A stretch of DNA of 64,000 bases from Sodiomyces alkalinus F11. Its lineage: Eukaryota > Ascomycota > Sordariomycetes > Glomerellales > Plectosphaerellaceae. The position numbers and the translations under genes are program-made. The notes beneath the pieces were generated by a model that was given only the letters and a program-made list of their open reading frames with translations, did no database searches and was not told where the DNA came from. The stretch lies in the NCBI RefSeq assembly GCF_003711515.1, contig NW_021167080.1, positions 4,576,872-4,640,871 of the forward strand. Direction: 5' to 3'. Positions 32,630 to 46,400 of this stretch are shown one piece after another. Each line of letters begins with the position of its first letter. Position 1 is the stretch's first letter.

Positions 32630-33406
32630 ATGTCTACAACTGTCAGCACCACGAGCCGCTTCCTCAGTGCGCTGCAGGCGCAAGGTCGCTTGATCTTCGA
32701 AGGTCCTCACACAGTCCGCAAAGTGGGCGAGGCGTTTCTCATTCGGAGAGAGGCGGAGGCAATGGATTATGTGAAGAAGAATACATCCATTCCGATTCCA
32801 ACAGTTCTACGAGTTCACCTCGACGACGCCTCCAACGGCAAAAGCAGCTGGATCCTCATGCAACGGCTGTCGGGACTTGAACTTGGTACTGCTTGGCCTC
32901 AGATGGATGATGACGCGCGGTCCGAAACCATATGTCAATTAAGATCATACTTGGAGCAGCTTCATCGACTCCGCCCAGCAACTGCCGTCGTGGGACGCAT
33001 TGGATCGGCCTCTGGAGGTCCGGCTTGGGATCACAGACTGAGCAATATGTCGACCTGTGGCCCTTTTGAGTCCGTGGCTGAATTCCATGATTTTCTAGTT
33101 GCCCCCGTCCGACAATGCCCGCGACCCGAACTGGTCGCTAAATACCGAAGCCAACTGGCTGATACATACGACGTATGCTTCGCCCATGCAGATCTCTCTT
33201 GGGAGAACATTCTCGTTGATGTTTCGACTGGGCAGATCCAGGGTATTCTGGACTGGGAAATGGCAGGGTTCTGGCCGGAGTGGTGGGAGTATAGGAAAGC
33301 TCTCTTTGGTTCTCGAAGCCAACAATGGTGGAGGCATATATTAAAGGAGGTCATGGTGGAACGTACAAGAGAGACAGAGATCGACATGGAGCTAGAGATG
33401 TTCTGA
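32630..33406 (+). CDS. APH/choline-kinase-fold phosphotransferase-like protein
   Basis: Single exon, 258 aa, from the ATG at 32630 (MSTTVSTTSRFLSALQAQG); 26 codons of open frame upstream begin with a weaker ATG at 32552. Blocks of the aminoglycoside-phosphotransferase (APH) fold are in order: an N-lobe start VRKVGEAFLIRREAEAMDYV with TSIPIPTV, WILMQRLSG (hinge), FAHADLSWENILVD (catalytic HxDxxxxN) and ILDWEMAGFWPEWWEY (metal-binding Asp). Similar small fungal proteins are widespread; whether they act on antibiotics, sugars or other small molecules is not known. No signal peptide. It is the last clearly intact gene before the repeat block, apart from the short gene next to it. Confidence 0.85.
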   Translation: MSTTVSTTSRFLSALQAQGRLIFEGPHTVRKVGEAFLIRREAEAMDYVKKNTSIPIPTVLRVHLDDASNGKSSWILMQRLSGLELGTAWPQMDDDARSETICQLRSYLEQLHRLRPATAVVGRIGSASGGPAWDHRLSNMSTCGPFESVAEFHDFLVAPVRQCPRPELVAKYRSQLADTYDVCFAHADLSWENILVDVSTGQIQGILDWEMAGFWPEWWEYRKALFGSRSQQWWRHILKEVMVERTRETEIDMELEMF

Positions 33407-33474
33407 ATCGGGGCTATCAAACTAATCCGTCCTTACGACCCCTCGTCACAGCATTGGCACTGCTCGTCTTCCAT

Positions 33475-33903
33475 TCATTTCTCCTTCAACCAGGTTTTCA
33501 ACGCCTCTGCAGTCAGATAATCATATGCGAAACCATCCTCCTTTAGCTTTTCGAACCCTTCGAGCGCCCAGTTTTGGCAGTTCCACCCTGAATGCTCGAC
33601 AGTATCAATTGACACATCCTTCAAGATCTCATGAATCCTGTTCAACATCGAACTGTCCACTTCTCCAACCTCAAGCTCTTCCTTGAGAGAGCCGGACTTT
33701 GCAAGATCTACCTCCTCGGGTCCTTTGTAGTAGAAGGCACCTGGCATTCCTCGGAGTTGGTGTGCTATGCCCAAGTTCTTGCTACCCCTGACCTCAACTT
33801 GGATGAAGTATGACCAGTGGTATGGCTTGGTTTTGCCAGTCGTTGAGTACGTACCACGATCATAGGTGCCGAGATATCTAAGTATACACTGACGCTGGCC
33901 CAC
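33475..33903 (-). CDS. Small DUF6914-like protein, 5' end uncertain
   Basis: An open frame of about 142 codons on the minus strand. It reads LRYLGTYDRG, then PYHWSYFIQVEVRG, MLNRIHEILKDVSI, and WNCQNWALEGFEKLKEDGF near the end. The YHW...WNCxxW spacing matches the DUF6914-type fungal family, which may have a papain-like fold with Cys of WNC and His of YHW as candidate active residues (inference). No in-frame ATG precedes the conserved start; only GTG is available at 33903. The conserved region begins about 50 bp from the AT-rich block, so the gene may be 5'-truncated or its first exon lost. It is convergent with the APH-type gene (68 bp between stops). Confidence 0.6.
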   Translation of the reverse strand: MGQRQCILRYLGTYDRGTYSTTGKTKPYHWSYFIQVEVRGSKNLGIAHQLRGMPGAFYYKGPEEVDLAKSGSLKEELEVGEVDSSMLNRIHEILKDVSIDTVEHSGWNCQNWALEGFEKLKEDGFAYDYLTAEALKTWLKEK

Positions 33904-34284
33904 TTTATTTGTCGACCACTCTCAGCAGCCTGGTGTTCGTACTAGTACTACCGCCCGGACCCGTTTTCCGAATTTTTACAGTGTTTTTCGGGCGACTTTA
34001 CTATATAGTATATACTTGTATAGTCTGTAAAATTAAGCTACTTCTATAATATGTAGCGTTTACTACTAATCGCCCAGTAGGTTATTAAGGGATCTTAGTA
34101 CGAATCCCCTGTAAATTTAACCTTAGACTATACTCCTATATACTATATCCCCTAATAAGATATAAATAGGATATAAGATAGTGTATAAAATACGATAAGA
34201 AATACGATAAGAAATAGGATAAGAAATAGGATAAAAGAAATAAGATAAAAAATAAGATAAGAAATATACTAAAAGAAATAGGAT
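33904..34284. repeat. Border of the RIP block; A-rich short tandem repeats
   Basis: Composition changes abruptly near 33960-34000 to TA-rich sequence. From about 34170 to 34284 there are imperfect repeats of a unit like GGATAAGAAATA, next to the (ATT)6 tail of LINE A. Similar repeats stand beside the tail of LINE C (53945-54038). Confidence 0.75.
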
Positions 34285-37200
34285 ATTATTATTATTATTA
34301 TTCTTAATCTTACTCCGCTATCCTAACTAATCTATCTATAAGAGCCTTTCTAGGCTATACGGTCCTTCTCGGGTGGCTATAGAGGGGAAAACCCGGGTAA
34401 AACCCGGGGAAAACCTCTATACACTTCCTTAGGTGGAGAGGTACCATTATGGGGCCGACGTGGCCCCGGTTTATCCCTATTACGTATCTAGATCTTACCT
34501 TTAGGCCGGTAGCTAACGGGAAGTGTGGTAGGCTAGTGGTTAGGTGGGTTAGCCTAGGCTAATCTCTATCGGTAGAATAGGGGCTAAGGGGGCGCTACCG
34601 CGCTTCCGCTATACGGTAGCTACGGCTCTCCCTCCTCGGGCTCCTTATATCCCTTAGGGATTATACCTTTATTCCTTCTATTCGGTTAATAAAAAGAGTA
34701 GGGGAGGTAGGCGTCTTTTACCTCCCCTAAGTAGGTTCCTGCTATATCCGGCGGTAGGTAGGGGGAATAGGGCCCTACCCTGTTATAAGAAATAGATAGT
34801 TAATATCCCCTAAGGCCTTTATACCTTAATCCTCCCTCTTCCTCCTATAACGCTAATAAGTTTATTATAGGTTTTCCCCGGTCTATTCCCGCTAACGGTT
34901 TTATAGGTATATCGTTACGGCCTATACTAACTAGTAAACCCCTTTAGTTTTCTTATTATATTCGTATTATATCTTAATTATAGGTGTCTTATAGGTAATA
35001 TCGCGGTAGCTTAATAGCGTAGGGTTAACTAGGTAGTATAGTATCGATTTATATATATAAATAAGTAATCTAAAGTGGTAGTATAATATAAGTTCTTTTC
35101 GTGGCGTAGCGGTGCCTTAGTAATAATATACTAATAGTTATAGATATCGTCTCCTAATAATACTAATACTAATAATAATAACCGCCGCTATAAGCGCGGA
35201 ATAGTTTATATTATACCGTATATAGCCCGGTAATATCGGAGTAGTATTATAACGCTAATATAGGGTAGTTATATTTATTATAGTAAGCGTTTAGGTATTT
35301 ACCCCGATAATATAAAAGCCTACGCTAATATTACGGGAATAAGCGCGGCCTATTATTAGTATACTAATAGTCGTTATCCCTATAAGGATATAAGTTACCT
35401 CGGTGCTATAGTAGTATCGTATATATATCGGGGTAGATATAGCTAATAGTTTAATAGGTCCCCTCCGCTACTAAGAAGTAGTAGTAACGCCTTATAGATA
35501 TTTATTAGGCGTATATAACGGTAAAGGCCGCTAATAGCGCGGGTATCGCTATTATAGGTATCCCCCTTCGGTGCCGTAGCGGTTCTACGCTAATAAGTTA
35601 TAGGCTAAAGAGCGCCTAAGGATAGCGTCCTAGTCTTTTAGCCGGGCCCTAAACCGGGTATTACCTTCCGGTCACGGTTATAGCGGCACTGTATTGGTAA
35701 AGGTATAAGAGTTATCTTATTAGATAAGACGTTTAGAGGGTAAGATAGACCTTATCCTAGAATACCTTATAAATAGCCCCCCCCCCCGGTCCCGCTACGG
35801 CTCCTTAGCGGTATTAGCTGACTAGCCTAATAGGGTCTTAAGTATATTAAAAGCGGTATTAATACCTCTAAGAGAGGTAATAATAATAAAAGCTAATTAG
35901 TATTATAATAGTACCGTGTTAATACTGCTAGGGTCCCGGCTAGTAGGGCCCTTATCTTAATAATTAATTAGTTGTAGTGCTACCTTATCCCCGATATAGT
36001 CCCCTTTCGGTATCACGGGTATCTTTATAGGCCTCTATAACTTCGACGGCGAGGCGGAAGTCCTTAAGCCTCTTCCGTTATAGGAACTACCTTATAACTA
36101 CCCTGGCTTTCGTGTCGTGGTCTAGTATATCCTATAAATCTCCTCTAATCGTGAGTAGTCTCCCTACGGCACTAAAGAGCTCCTTACGCTTTTCCTTAGT
36201 TATATCCTAGTATTAGAGTATTACGTATTCCGCTATTTCTACCCCCCTATTACTATAAGGGCACCACGTTATTAGAAATCCCGGCACCCTCGCTTTTACT
36301 AAGAAGGCTTATAGGCCTAGCTTTTCTAATCTAATTTAGGTAAGTGCGGCGTTTTATAGCTTTAGGGGACCTCTATATTTCCGGAGGGAGCGTTATATCG
36401 GGGAGTGGCTTAGTGCCGTTATAGCGTAGGTGTATAGCCTCCGTGACTCTGCCTAGGTTTAACCCTAGTCCTTTACAAGGGCTTTCCTCGGGGCCGCGTT
36501 TCCGGCTTAGGTTATTAGGGCGTTAAGTTAGGCTATCCACGTAAGGGCTATATAGGTCCTATAATACCGATTCGGTGCCGCTAAGGCTCTTACTATAGCG
36601 TATACTCCGGCTAATATCTTATCTTCGGCTCCCTCCTTTTATATCCGGCGGACCTTCCAGGCACTAAGGCTTAAGAGGTATAGGTTAAGGGGGGGGGATA
36701 AAGGTCTCTTTTTCGAGGACTCTAACCGGTATGGCTTTATAGGCTCCGGCTATTAATTAGAGGCACCGGTTCTATACCGTTATAAATACCGCTACGGGGC
36801 CTTACTAGGGGCCGGCCCTTATTTTATAGATAGTTAAGGCGTAGTAGGTAATTACTAGTCGTATTACTATAAGGTATAGTCATTTTATATCCGCGAAGCT
36901 ATACCTTTATACTACCGCGCTAAGTCTTACCAGGGCGTATATTTAGGTAGTTAGGCGGCTTTTTACCTTTTTAGTATTTTATCGGAAGTCGAGCTTCCTA
37001 TTAAGCTAAATACCTAGGAACTTTATCGCCTCTGTTACCGGCACCGAAGTAATATTTAGGGGGAGCGGGGTAAATAAGGGTTAGCGTGATTATATAAAGG
37101 GAATGTAGATATACTTAGCTAATTCGAATTATAATCCGCTTATTATCTCTTATTCTAGGTATATCCGCTACGCGGCGGCGAGGCGTTACCGCGTCTATAC

Positions 37201-39712
37201 GTTCATCCTACTAAAGGCGGTAATATTCGTGTTATTAGTAAAACCTACTATTATTATTTTAGGGACCCTTTCTAGCTCCTTATATAGAGTAAAAATATAG
37301 AGGATAAAGAGGATAGGAGAGATCGGGGAGCCTTACGGTATACCCCTATAAAGGTGCCGCGGGGGGGCCGTTTCGCTATTAAGTAATAGCTAGGCTATAC
37401 GGTCCTAGAGGAAGCTACTAATTAGAGTAGTAAGCTACTAAGGGTAGCCTTTCCTTTTAAGCGCCTTAATAAGGTAAGAGTAGGGGATAGTATTAAAAGC
37501 GCCTTTACTATCTAGTTAGAGTATTAAAACGGTACCACTATAGGCCTAGCTCGCCCTTATAGTCTTTATAACTCTTTATACTACTATCTTTATACTTCGC
37601 TCTACCCGGTTATTTATTTATCCCTCCGGGAGGAGCCGATACTCCTTTGCTATGATTATAATCCGGTCGGCTAGTATCCCCTTAAGGACCTTACCTATTA
37701 TGCTAAGGAGTAATATCGGTCGCTAGCCTTTTACTATCCCGTAGTCGACCGGCGGCCGGCCTTCCTTCTTAAGGACTACCACGGTAATATAGCGGCACCT
37801 TTTCGGGTAGTAGCTCGCTTCGAGGTATATTATAAAGATAGCACCAAGTCTTTAGTATAGGGGGGGTCTATATACTTTTAGGAGCCCTGCTAGGAGTCTA
37901 TTAGGGCCTAGTGCCGCCTAGGGTTTTATCTTTTTAAGGCGCCCCTATATATCCGCTATAGTAATATCTTAGCAGATATTATACCCCGGGAGGAATTCCG
38001 CGCCTAAGGGCCTAGGGGCGGTAAAGGGGGGGGGGGGGGGAAGAACTTCCGGTTTAGGACCTCGGCCTTCTCTGCGTATATAGTTATCGGGTAATCGCTA
38101 TCGTCTTAATATAGTAATAGCACTAATAGGGGGTCCGGTAATACGCCCCCTTTAGTTTATACCTATTTTTATAGCCGCGAAAAAAGGCTATCGTCCTTCC
38201 TAGTTAAGTAGAGTAGGTATCGCTAGTATATCCGTTTCGCTACCGCCACGGCCTTATCTCGGCGCCTCTCCGCTTCCTAGAACTCGTCCTATCGGTCCCG
38301 GGATTTCCTGGATATATATCTACGGTAAAGGCGCCTTATTTCCTAGGTAAGGGCGGTTAGCTCCGCGTTTTATTAAAGGGTGGATAGGTGTTTAGGGGTA
38401 CCCCTATAGCGGCGTGGCGCGGCCTTATCGGCTATAGTTATAAGGTCTACTATTAGGTTATTTAGTACTACGTCGATATCTTTTAGTAATATAAGGGGGC
38501 TAGTCTATTATAGCCGCGTAGTAGCGAGCTAGGGGACCTATAAGGGGTTAAAGTCTTTCTAGACTTAGCGGGGCCTAGCTAGGTTCCGCGGTAGTATTAT
38601 CGCGGTAATCGGCGAGGTATCTATCTTTATAAGGATTTAGGCTATCTATGAATAGTGGTTAGACCCGATAACGGGTTTATTCGGGCCGCTAAAGTCGTAG
38701 CAGAGCCTTTATATTACCTATATAAGGTAGATAATACTAGCACGCTAGCCTAGGCGGTACTATATAGTTATTCCGGGGGGGGGGGTTATTAGGTTAAGGT
38801 TTTACCGGGTCGTAAAGGTAAGCAGGGTATCGGCTTAGGGGTAATACCGTAGTAGCTATAACTATAAGGGGTAGTATAGATTAAAGTCCCCTATAAGGAC
38901 GTATCGCCTTATAGCGGTGCCGTGTTAAATATATCTTATAGGGGCGTATTCTAGGAGATCCTAGCTAATTAGTAGTTCTCTAAGTAGATTAACTAGATTA
39001 TAAGGGTATCGTCTCCGGTCCTAAATATAACCGTATATATATCGCGGTAGGCCCGCTACGTCTACGTATATAGCGGGTGTCTTTTATAGATATATAGAAG
39101 GGTATAGCCTCCTCCCTAGATTAGCCAGTATACCCTTTAAGAGGGGTATACGGGGCTTTTCGTGAAACGGTTAAGGCCGGGTTCCTAAATTACTATTATA
39201 TCGTACTTAGCGCGGTACCGGAGCAGTAGCTCCTGCTACGCCTAACTCCTCCTTATATTCTACGAAAGGATATAGATTTCTATTAATTAAAGGGGGGGGG
39301 GGGGGTTAAGATAACGTACCCGGTCTAACTAGAGTTTAGCTCTAGGGTTCCTACTATAATGCCTTATTAGCCCCGCGGGGGATTATATAGGCGCTTATTA
39401 GGCCTAGTATCGGGGAGCCCTCCTATCCCCTAATCCTTTTCGGGGGCTAACCCCTACCTTTACGGAAGGGGCGGTCCTAGTCTTAGGCGATAATAATCGG
39501 GGGGAAGATCTATAGCTACCGCGGGAGTGCCGCTTCGGTTTAGCGGGTAGTATCGAAGTCCCTGGCTTAGTACTTATACGCTTCGCGGGTCTTCTCGGCC
39601 TTTTTCTTCAATAATCGGTATAAATTATTAAAAGTATCATAGTCTCCGGTATAGGCGGCGTAGCGGCGAGGGCGCCCCGGCGCCGTAGCTTTATAGTATC
39701 CTAGGCCCTAAG
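34285..39712 (-). mobile_element. LINE A, 3' part (Tad1/I-like non-LTR retrotransposon), RIP-degraded
   Basis: Reverse-complement similar to LINE B along its length, including the 3' block with AAACCCGGG-type sequence and the (ATT)6/(AAT)6 tail at 34285-34302. It carries endonuclease, reverse transcriptase and C-terminal regions with many TAG/TAA stops. The RT core reads FTNN at about 37230, where active RTs have a DD pair. It is interrupted at 39712 by the Copia element; the CTAAG at 39708-39712 is one target-site copy. The sequence resumes at 52678. Confidence 0.85.
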
Positions 39713-39998
39713 TGTTATATAGGCGCACGGACTATAACGTGGTCTATAGGGGATCTAGGGGGGATCCATGCTATAACTAAGGGCTTCGGATATCGGGGAC
39801 CTCGGGTATTGGGATATAATAGGGGCGGATACCGGAAAAGACCGGATAGGATCTAAATAATATAGTACCTATAATAGAGTCTTTACTACCCTAATTAAGG
39901 GTATAAGAGACTCTCTTAGATATAACTTAATATAATATATATACACAAGACTTTTACTTTACCAAGTTAATTATTTAAGTGCCTTTTAATATACGATA
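39713..39998 (+). mobile_element. Copia-type element, 5' LTR
   Basis: 286 bp, starting TGTTATATAGGC and ending TACGATA. It matches the 3' LTR at 52407-52677 (TGTCGTATAGGC...TGCGACA), with differences mainly C to T and G to A. The outer flank is CTAAG. The inner edge is interrupted by LINE B. Confidence 0.92.
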
Positions 39999-41127
39999 TA
40001 TCTTTTATTATATATAATTAAGACAGGAATCGGATTCGACACGCCTAGTAACCACGGGCGCGTAATAAGAGCAAAAACGATAAAACTATCGGGATAGAGA
40101 CTATAATTACTACTTCCCTCCCGGGATACTATCGCAGCGGCACCGTAATACCGGCGCTACGGTATAGCCGGAAGAGTCGTGGGATAGTGTCGCCCCGGCC
40201 TTAACTATATAGAATTCGTAACGGACCCACTTTTTATAATATAAGCGCTCCCCTCCCCCGCCCGTGGTAGGATATAGCACGGAACCGATATAAGACCGAA
40301 AAGGGATTATCGCGCCCCCCGGAACCGAGAGTAAGATTAGGGCAGAAATTTAGGCCCTACTAGCTAACGGGAATACGATTAATTAGGTCGTAGAGCTAGT
40401 AAAGGAACTAATTATAATACGTAGCACCCGTAAAGACGCCGGTATAATACCGCTAATGCACTTATACGCTACCGTTCGTTATATTATCCGAGAGGAACTC
40501 CGAAAAGGGATAAACGGTATAAAAAAGACTTAGGCTAATATTATAGCCCGGGCTCCCGTAGCGGCACCGCCACGGGACCCTATACCCTCTAAAGTAATCC
40601 CTGCTAGGTATTATCTGGAACTAATTATCCGCTAAGGAACCCTCCCCGAAGACTAGCCCCTTAAAGATAGGACCCTAAAGGAGATTATCTAAGCTATAAA
40701 CGCTATAATTACCCGATACGATACCGTAGCGGTACGGAAGCTACTAAGCAGAGATATCTGCTTTACCTTTACTAAAGGGGTATAGTGGTAGGCTACCTAT
40801 ATGAAATAATAGATTAAGAAGGCCTTTAGTAAAGGAGCTACCCTGGCCGTATATACCTACCCTACGCTAGCTAAGGCTATCCCCTAGGAGGTCCTTAACG
40901 CTTTATCCGAAAAAGACCTACTAGTATCCCTATAGGACACGAACCCTAAGTCAAAAATTATTCGAGCACGATAGCGGGTACCCCGCCGCGGCACTAGTAA
41001 GGTAGCGCTCCTCCTTATCGAATCGGCTTCGCCGGAAAGGGCAGCGAGCCTTATCCAGAATACCCTCCTCTTTAAGGGGGGTAGCTATATCTATAAACTA
41101 TATAACCCCGATCTTAGCCCCCTAAGG

Positions 41128-41169
41128 TGCTATAAGTGCCTATACTTCGGCCACCGAGTAAACGGCTGC
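41128..41169 (+). other. CCHC zinc-knuckle coding segment of LINE B ORF1
   Basis: Translates as CYKCLYFGHRVNGC, an exact CX2CX4HX4C knuckle. The same region is visible on the minus strand in the LINE A 5' part near 52720-52800, more eroded. Confidence 0.85.
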
Positions 41170-43408
41170 CTTACGGCGGAGAGGGTATACCGCTACTATA
41201 CTAAGCCCGAATCAGCGTACCCCTAAGGCCTAGGATATTACAAAGCTATAGCGTCAGGGCGCCCCCGCCGTTACGCCGCCTATACCGGAGACTATAATAC
41301 CTTCGATAATTTATACTAATTATTAAAGAAGGAGGCTAAGAAGACCCGCGAAGCGTATAAGTACTAAGCTAGGGACTTCGATATTACCCGCTAGACCGAA
41401 GCGGTATACCCGCGGTAGCTATAGATCTTTCCCCCGATTATTATCGCCTAGGACTAGGACTAACCCCCCCGTAAAGATAGGGGTTAGCCCCCGAAGAGGA
41501 CTAGGGGATAAGAGGGCTCCCCGATAATAGGCCCGATAAGCGCCTATATAGTCCCCCGTGGGGCCGATAAGGCACTATAGTGGGAACTCTAGAGCTAAAC
41601 CCCGGTTATACCGGGTACGTTATCTTAACTCCCCCCCCCTATAATTAATAGAAATCTATATCCTTTCGTGGAATATAGGGAGGAGTTAGGCGCGGCGGGA
41701 GCTACCGCTCCGGTGCCGCGCCGAGTACGACGTGATAGTAATTTAGGAACCCGGCCTTAACCGCTTTATAAAAAGCCCTATATACCCCTCCTAAGGGGTA
41801 TATCAGCTAATCTAAGGAGGAGGCCACGCCCTCCTATATATCTATAAAAGACACCCGTTATATACGTGGATATAGCGGGCCTACCGCGATACCTATACGG
41901 TTATATTCGGGACCGGAGATAATACCCTTATAATCTAGTCGATCTACTTAGAGAACTATTAGTCGGCTAGGATCCTCTAGAATACGCCCCTGCTAGATAT
42001 ATTTGATACGGCACCGTTACGGGGCCGATATATCCTTATAGGGGACTTTAACCTATACTACCCCCTATAGTTATAGCCACCGCGGTACTACCCCTAAGCC
42101 GATACCCTATTTACCCTTATAACCCGGTAGAACCTTAACCTAGTAACCCCCCCCGGAATAACTATATAGCACTGCCCGGGCCGGCGTGCTAGTACTATCG
42201 ACCTTATATAGGTAATATAAAGGCTCCGCTACGATTTTAGCGGCCCGGATAAGACTATTATCGGGTCTAACTACTACTTATAAATAGTCCGAATCCTTAT
42301 AGAGACGGACGCCTCGCCGACTACCGCGACGATACTATTATAGGATCTAGCTAGGCCCTATTAGGTCTAGAAAGACTTTAACCCCTTATAGCGCCCCTAG
42401 CTCGCTACTACGCGGCTATAATAGACCGGCCCCCTTATATTACTAGAAGATATCGACCTAGTACTAAATAACCTAATAGTAGATCTTACGATTATAGCCG
42501 ATAAGGCCGCGCCGCGCCGCTATAGGGGCACCCCTAAACGCCTATCCATCCCTTAGTAGAACGCGGAGCTAATTACCCTTACCTAGGAAGTAAGGCGCCT
42601 TTACCGTAGATATATATCTAGGAAGTCCCGGAACCGATAGGACGAGTTCTAGGAAGCGGAGAGGCGCCGGGATAAGGCCGTGGTAGTAGCGAAACAGATA
42701 TACTAGTAGCACTTACTCTACTTAACCGGGAAGGATAATAGCCTTCTCTAGCAGCTATAAAAATAGGTATAAACTAAAGGGTGCATACTACTAGACCCCC
42801 TATTAGTGCTACTACTATACTAAGACGATAGCGCCTACCTGGTAACTATACACGTAGAAAAGGCCGAGGTCCTAAACCGGAAATTCTTCCCCCCCCCCTC
42901 CCTACCGTCCCTAGGCCCCTAGGCGCGGAGTCCCCCCCGGGGTAGGACGTCTGCCAAGACGTTACCGTAGCGGATATATAGGGGCGCCTTAAGAAAATAA
43001 AACCCTAGGCGGTACTAGGCCCTAACAGACTCTTAGTAGGGCTCCTAAAAGTATATAGACCCCCCCTATACTAAAGACTTAGCGCTATCTTTATAGCGTG
43101 CCTTATAGCGAGCTATTACCCGAAGAGGTACCGCTATATTACCGTAGTAGTCCTTAAGAAGGAAGGTCGGCCGCCGGCCGACTACGGGATAGTAAAAGGC
43201 TAACGACCGATATTACTCCTTAGTATAATAGGTAAGGTCCTTAAGGGGATACTTACCGACCGGATCACGACTATAGCGGAGGAGTACCGGCTCCTCCTAA
43301 AGCGATAAATAGATAACCGGATAGGGCGAAGTATAGAGATAGTAGTATAAAGAACTATAAAGGCTATAAGGGCGAGCTAGGCCTATAGTGGTACCGCTTT
43401 AATACTTT

Positions 43409-43470
43409 AACTAGATATTAAAGGCGCCTTTAATACTATAACTAGATATTAAAGGCGCCTTTAATACTAT
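43409..43470 (+). repeat. 31-bp tandem duplication in LINE B reverse transcriptase
   Basis: Two adjacent identical 31-bp copies (43409-43439 and 43440-43470). Because 31 is not a multiple of 3, the duplication shifts the reading frame. Confidence 0.95.
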
Positions 43471-46400
43471 CCCCTATTCCCGCCTTATTAAGGTACTCGA
43501 AAGGAAAGGCTACCCCTAATAGCTTAATACCCTAATTAGTAGCTTCCTCTAAGACTATATAGCCTAGCTATTACTTAATAGCGAAACGGCCCCCCCGCGG
43601 TACCTCCATGGGGTATACCGTAAGGCTCCCCGATCTCTCTTATTCTCTTTATTCTCTATATCTCTACTCTATACGAAAAGCTAGAAAGGGTTTTTAAAAC
43701 GATAATAGTAGGATTTACCGATAATATAAATATTATCGCCTTTCGCAGGATAAAGGTATAGACACGGCACCGCCTTACTGCTATGTAGAGGATATACCTA
43801 GAATAGGAGACTACGAGCGGACTATAGTTCGAACTAGCTAAGTATATCTATGTCCCCTTTATAAAGTCACGCTAACCCTTAGTTACCCCGTTTCCCCTTA
43901 ATACTACTTCGGTGCCGGTAACGGAGGCGATAAAGTTCTTAGACGTTTAGCTTAATAGAAAGCTTAACTTCCGATAAAATACTAAAAAGATAAAAAGCCG
44001 TCTAATTACCTAGATATACGCCCTTTTAAGGCTTAGCGTGGTAGTATAGGGGTATAGCTTCGCGGATATAAGAAGACTATACCTTATAGTAATACGATTA
44101 ATAATTACCTACTACGCTTCGACCGTTTATAAGATAAGGGCCGGCCCCCGGTAAGGCCCCGTAGCGGCACTGATAATGGTCTAGAACTAGTGCCTCCGAT
44201 TAGTATCCGGAGCCTATAAAGCTATACCGGTGAGGGTCCTCGAAAAAAAGACCTTTATCCCCCCCCCTAACCTATACCTTGTAAGCCTTAGTACCCGGAA
44301 GGTGCGCTGGATATAAGAGGAGGGAACCGAAGATAAGATATTAGCCGGAGTATACGCTATAGCGAGAGCTCTAGCGGCACCAAATCGGTATTATAGGACC
44401 TACACGGCGCTCGCGTGGATAGCCTAACTTAACGCCCTAATACCCTAGGCCGGAAACGCGGCCCTAAGGAAAGACCTTATAAGGGACTAGGGTCGAACCT
44501 AGGTAGAGTCACGGAGACTATACACCTACGCCGTAACGGCACTAAGCCGCCCCCCGATATAATACTCCCTCCGGAAATATATAGGACTCCTAAAGCTATA
44601 GAGCGCTATACTTACCTAAATTAGAATAGAAAAGCTAGGCTTACGAGCCTTCTTAGTAAAAGCAAGGGTACCGGGATTTCTAATAACACGGTGCCCCTAC
44701 GGCGATAAGAGGGCAGAAATAGCGGAGTACGTAGTACTCTAGTACTAGGATACAACCGGGGAAAAGCGTAAGGAGCTCTTCGGTGCTGTAGGGAGACTAC
44801 TTATAACTAAAGGGGATCTATACGACGTACTAGACCACGACACGGAAGCCGGGGTAATTATAAGGTGGTTCCTATAACGGAAGAGGCTTAAGGACTTCCG
44901 CCTCGCCCTCGAAGTTATAAAGGCCTACGAAGATACCCGCGATACCGAAGGGGGACCGTATCGGGGATAATGTAGCACGACGACTAATTAAGTACTAGGA
45001 TAGGGGCCCTATAAGCCGGGGTCTTAGCGGTATTAACACGGTATTATTATAATACGAATTAGCTTTTATTATTATTACCTCCCTCGGAGGTATTAATACT
45101 ACTCTTAATATACTTAAGACCCTATTAGGCTAGTTAGCTAACACCGCTAAGGAGCTATAGCGGGACCGGGGGGGAGCTACTTATAAGGTATTCTAGGATA
45201 AGGTCTATCTTGCCCTCTAAACACCTTATCTAATAAGATAATTCCTATACCTCTGCTAATGCGGTGCCGCTATAACCGCGACCGGAAAGCAACGCCCGGT
45301 TTAGGGCCCGGCTACAAGACCGGGACGCTATCCCTAGGCGCTCCTTAGCCTATACCCTATTAGCGTGGAACCGCCATGGCACCGAAGGGCAATACCTATA
45401 GTAGCGATACCCGTGCTATTAGCGGCCTTTACCGCTATATATATCTAGTAGATATCTATAAGACGTTACTGCTGCTTCTTAGTAGCGGGGGGGACCTATT
45501 AAACTATTAGCTATATCCACCCCGACGCCTATATAACACCACTGCGGCACCTAGGCGACTTATATCCTTACACGGATAGCGACTATTAGTATACTAGTAA
45601 TAGGCCGCGCTTATTCCCGTAGTGTTAGCGTAGGCTTTTATATTATCGGGGTAAGTGCCTAGACGCTTACTATAACGAATATAACTGCCCTATATTAGCG
45701 CTATAATACTACTCCGACGCTACCGAGGGCTATATACAGTATAATACGAATTATACCACGCTCGTAGCGGCGATTATTACTACTAGTAATATTATTATTA
45801 GGAGACGATATCTACGACTATTAGCACGCTACTACTAAGGTACCGCTACGCTATAAAGGGAACTTATATTACGTTATTACTCGTATTACTTATTTATATA
45901 TAATCGCTGCTATACTACCTAGTTAACCCCACGCTACTACGCTACCGCGACGCTATTTATAAGGCACCTATAGTTAAAATATAATAGAAATATAACGAGA
46001 AAACTAAAGGGGTATACTAGTTAGTATAGGCCGTAACGATATACCTATAAGACTACTAGTGGGAATAGATCGGGGAAAACCTATAACGAACTCGTTAGCG
46101 TTATAAGAGGAAGAGGGAGGATTAAGGTATAAAGGCCTCGGGGGATATTAACTATCTAATTCCTATAATAGGGTGGGGCCCTATTCCTTCTACCTGCTAC
46201 CGGATATAGTAGGAACCTACTTAGGGGAGGCAGGAGGCGCCCACCTCCCCTACTCTTTTTGTTAACCGAGTAGAAGGAATAAAAGACATAATCCCCGGGG
46301 ACGTAAGGAGGCCGAGGCTAGAGGGCCGTGGCCTCCGCACCACGGAGGCGTAGCGGCACCCCCTCGGCCCTTACTCCGCCACTAACGATTAGCTTAGGCT

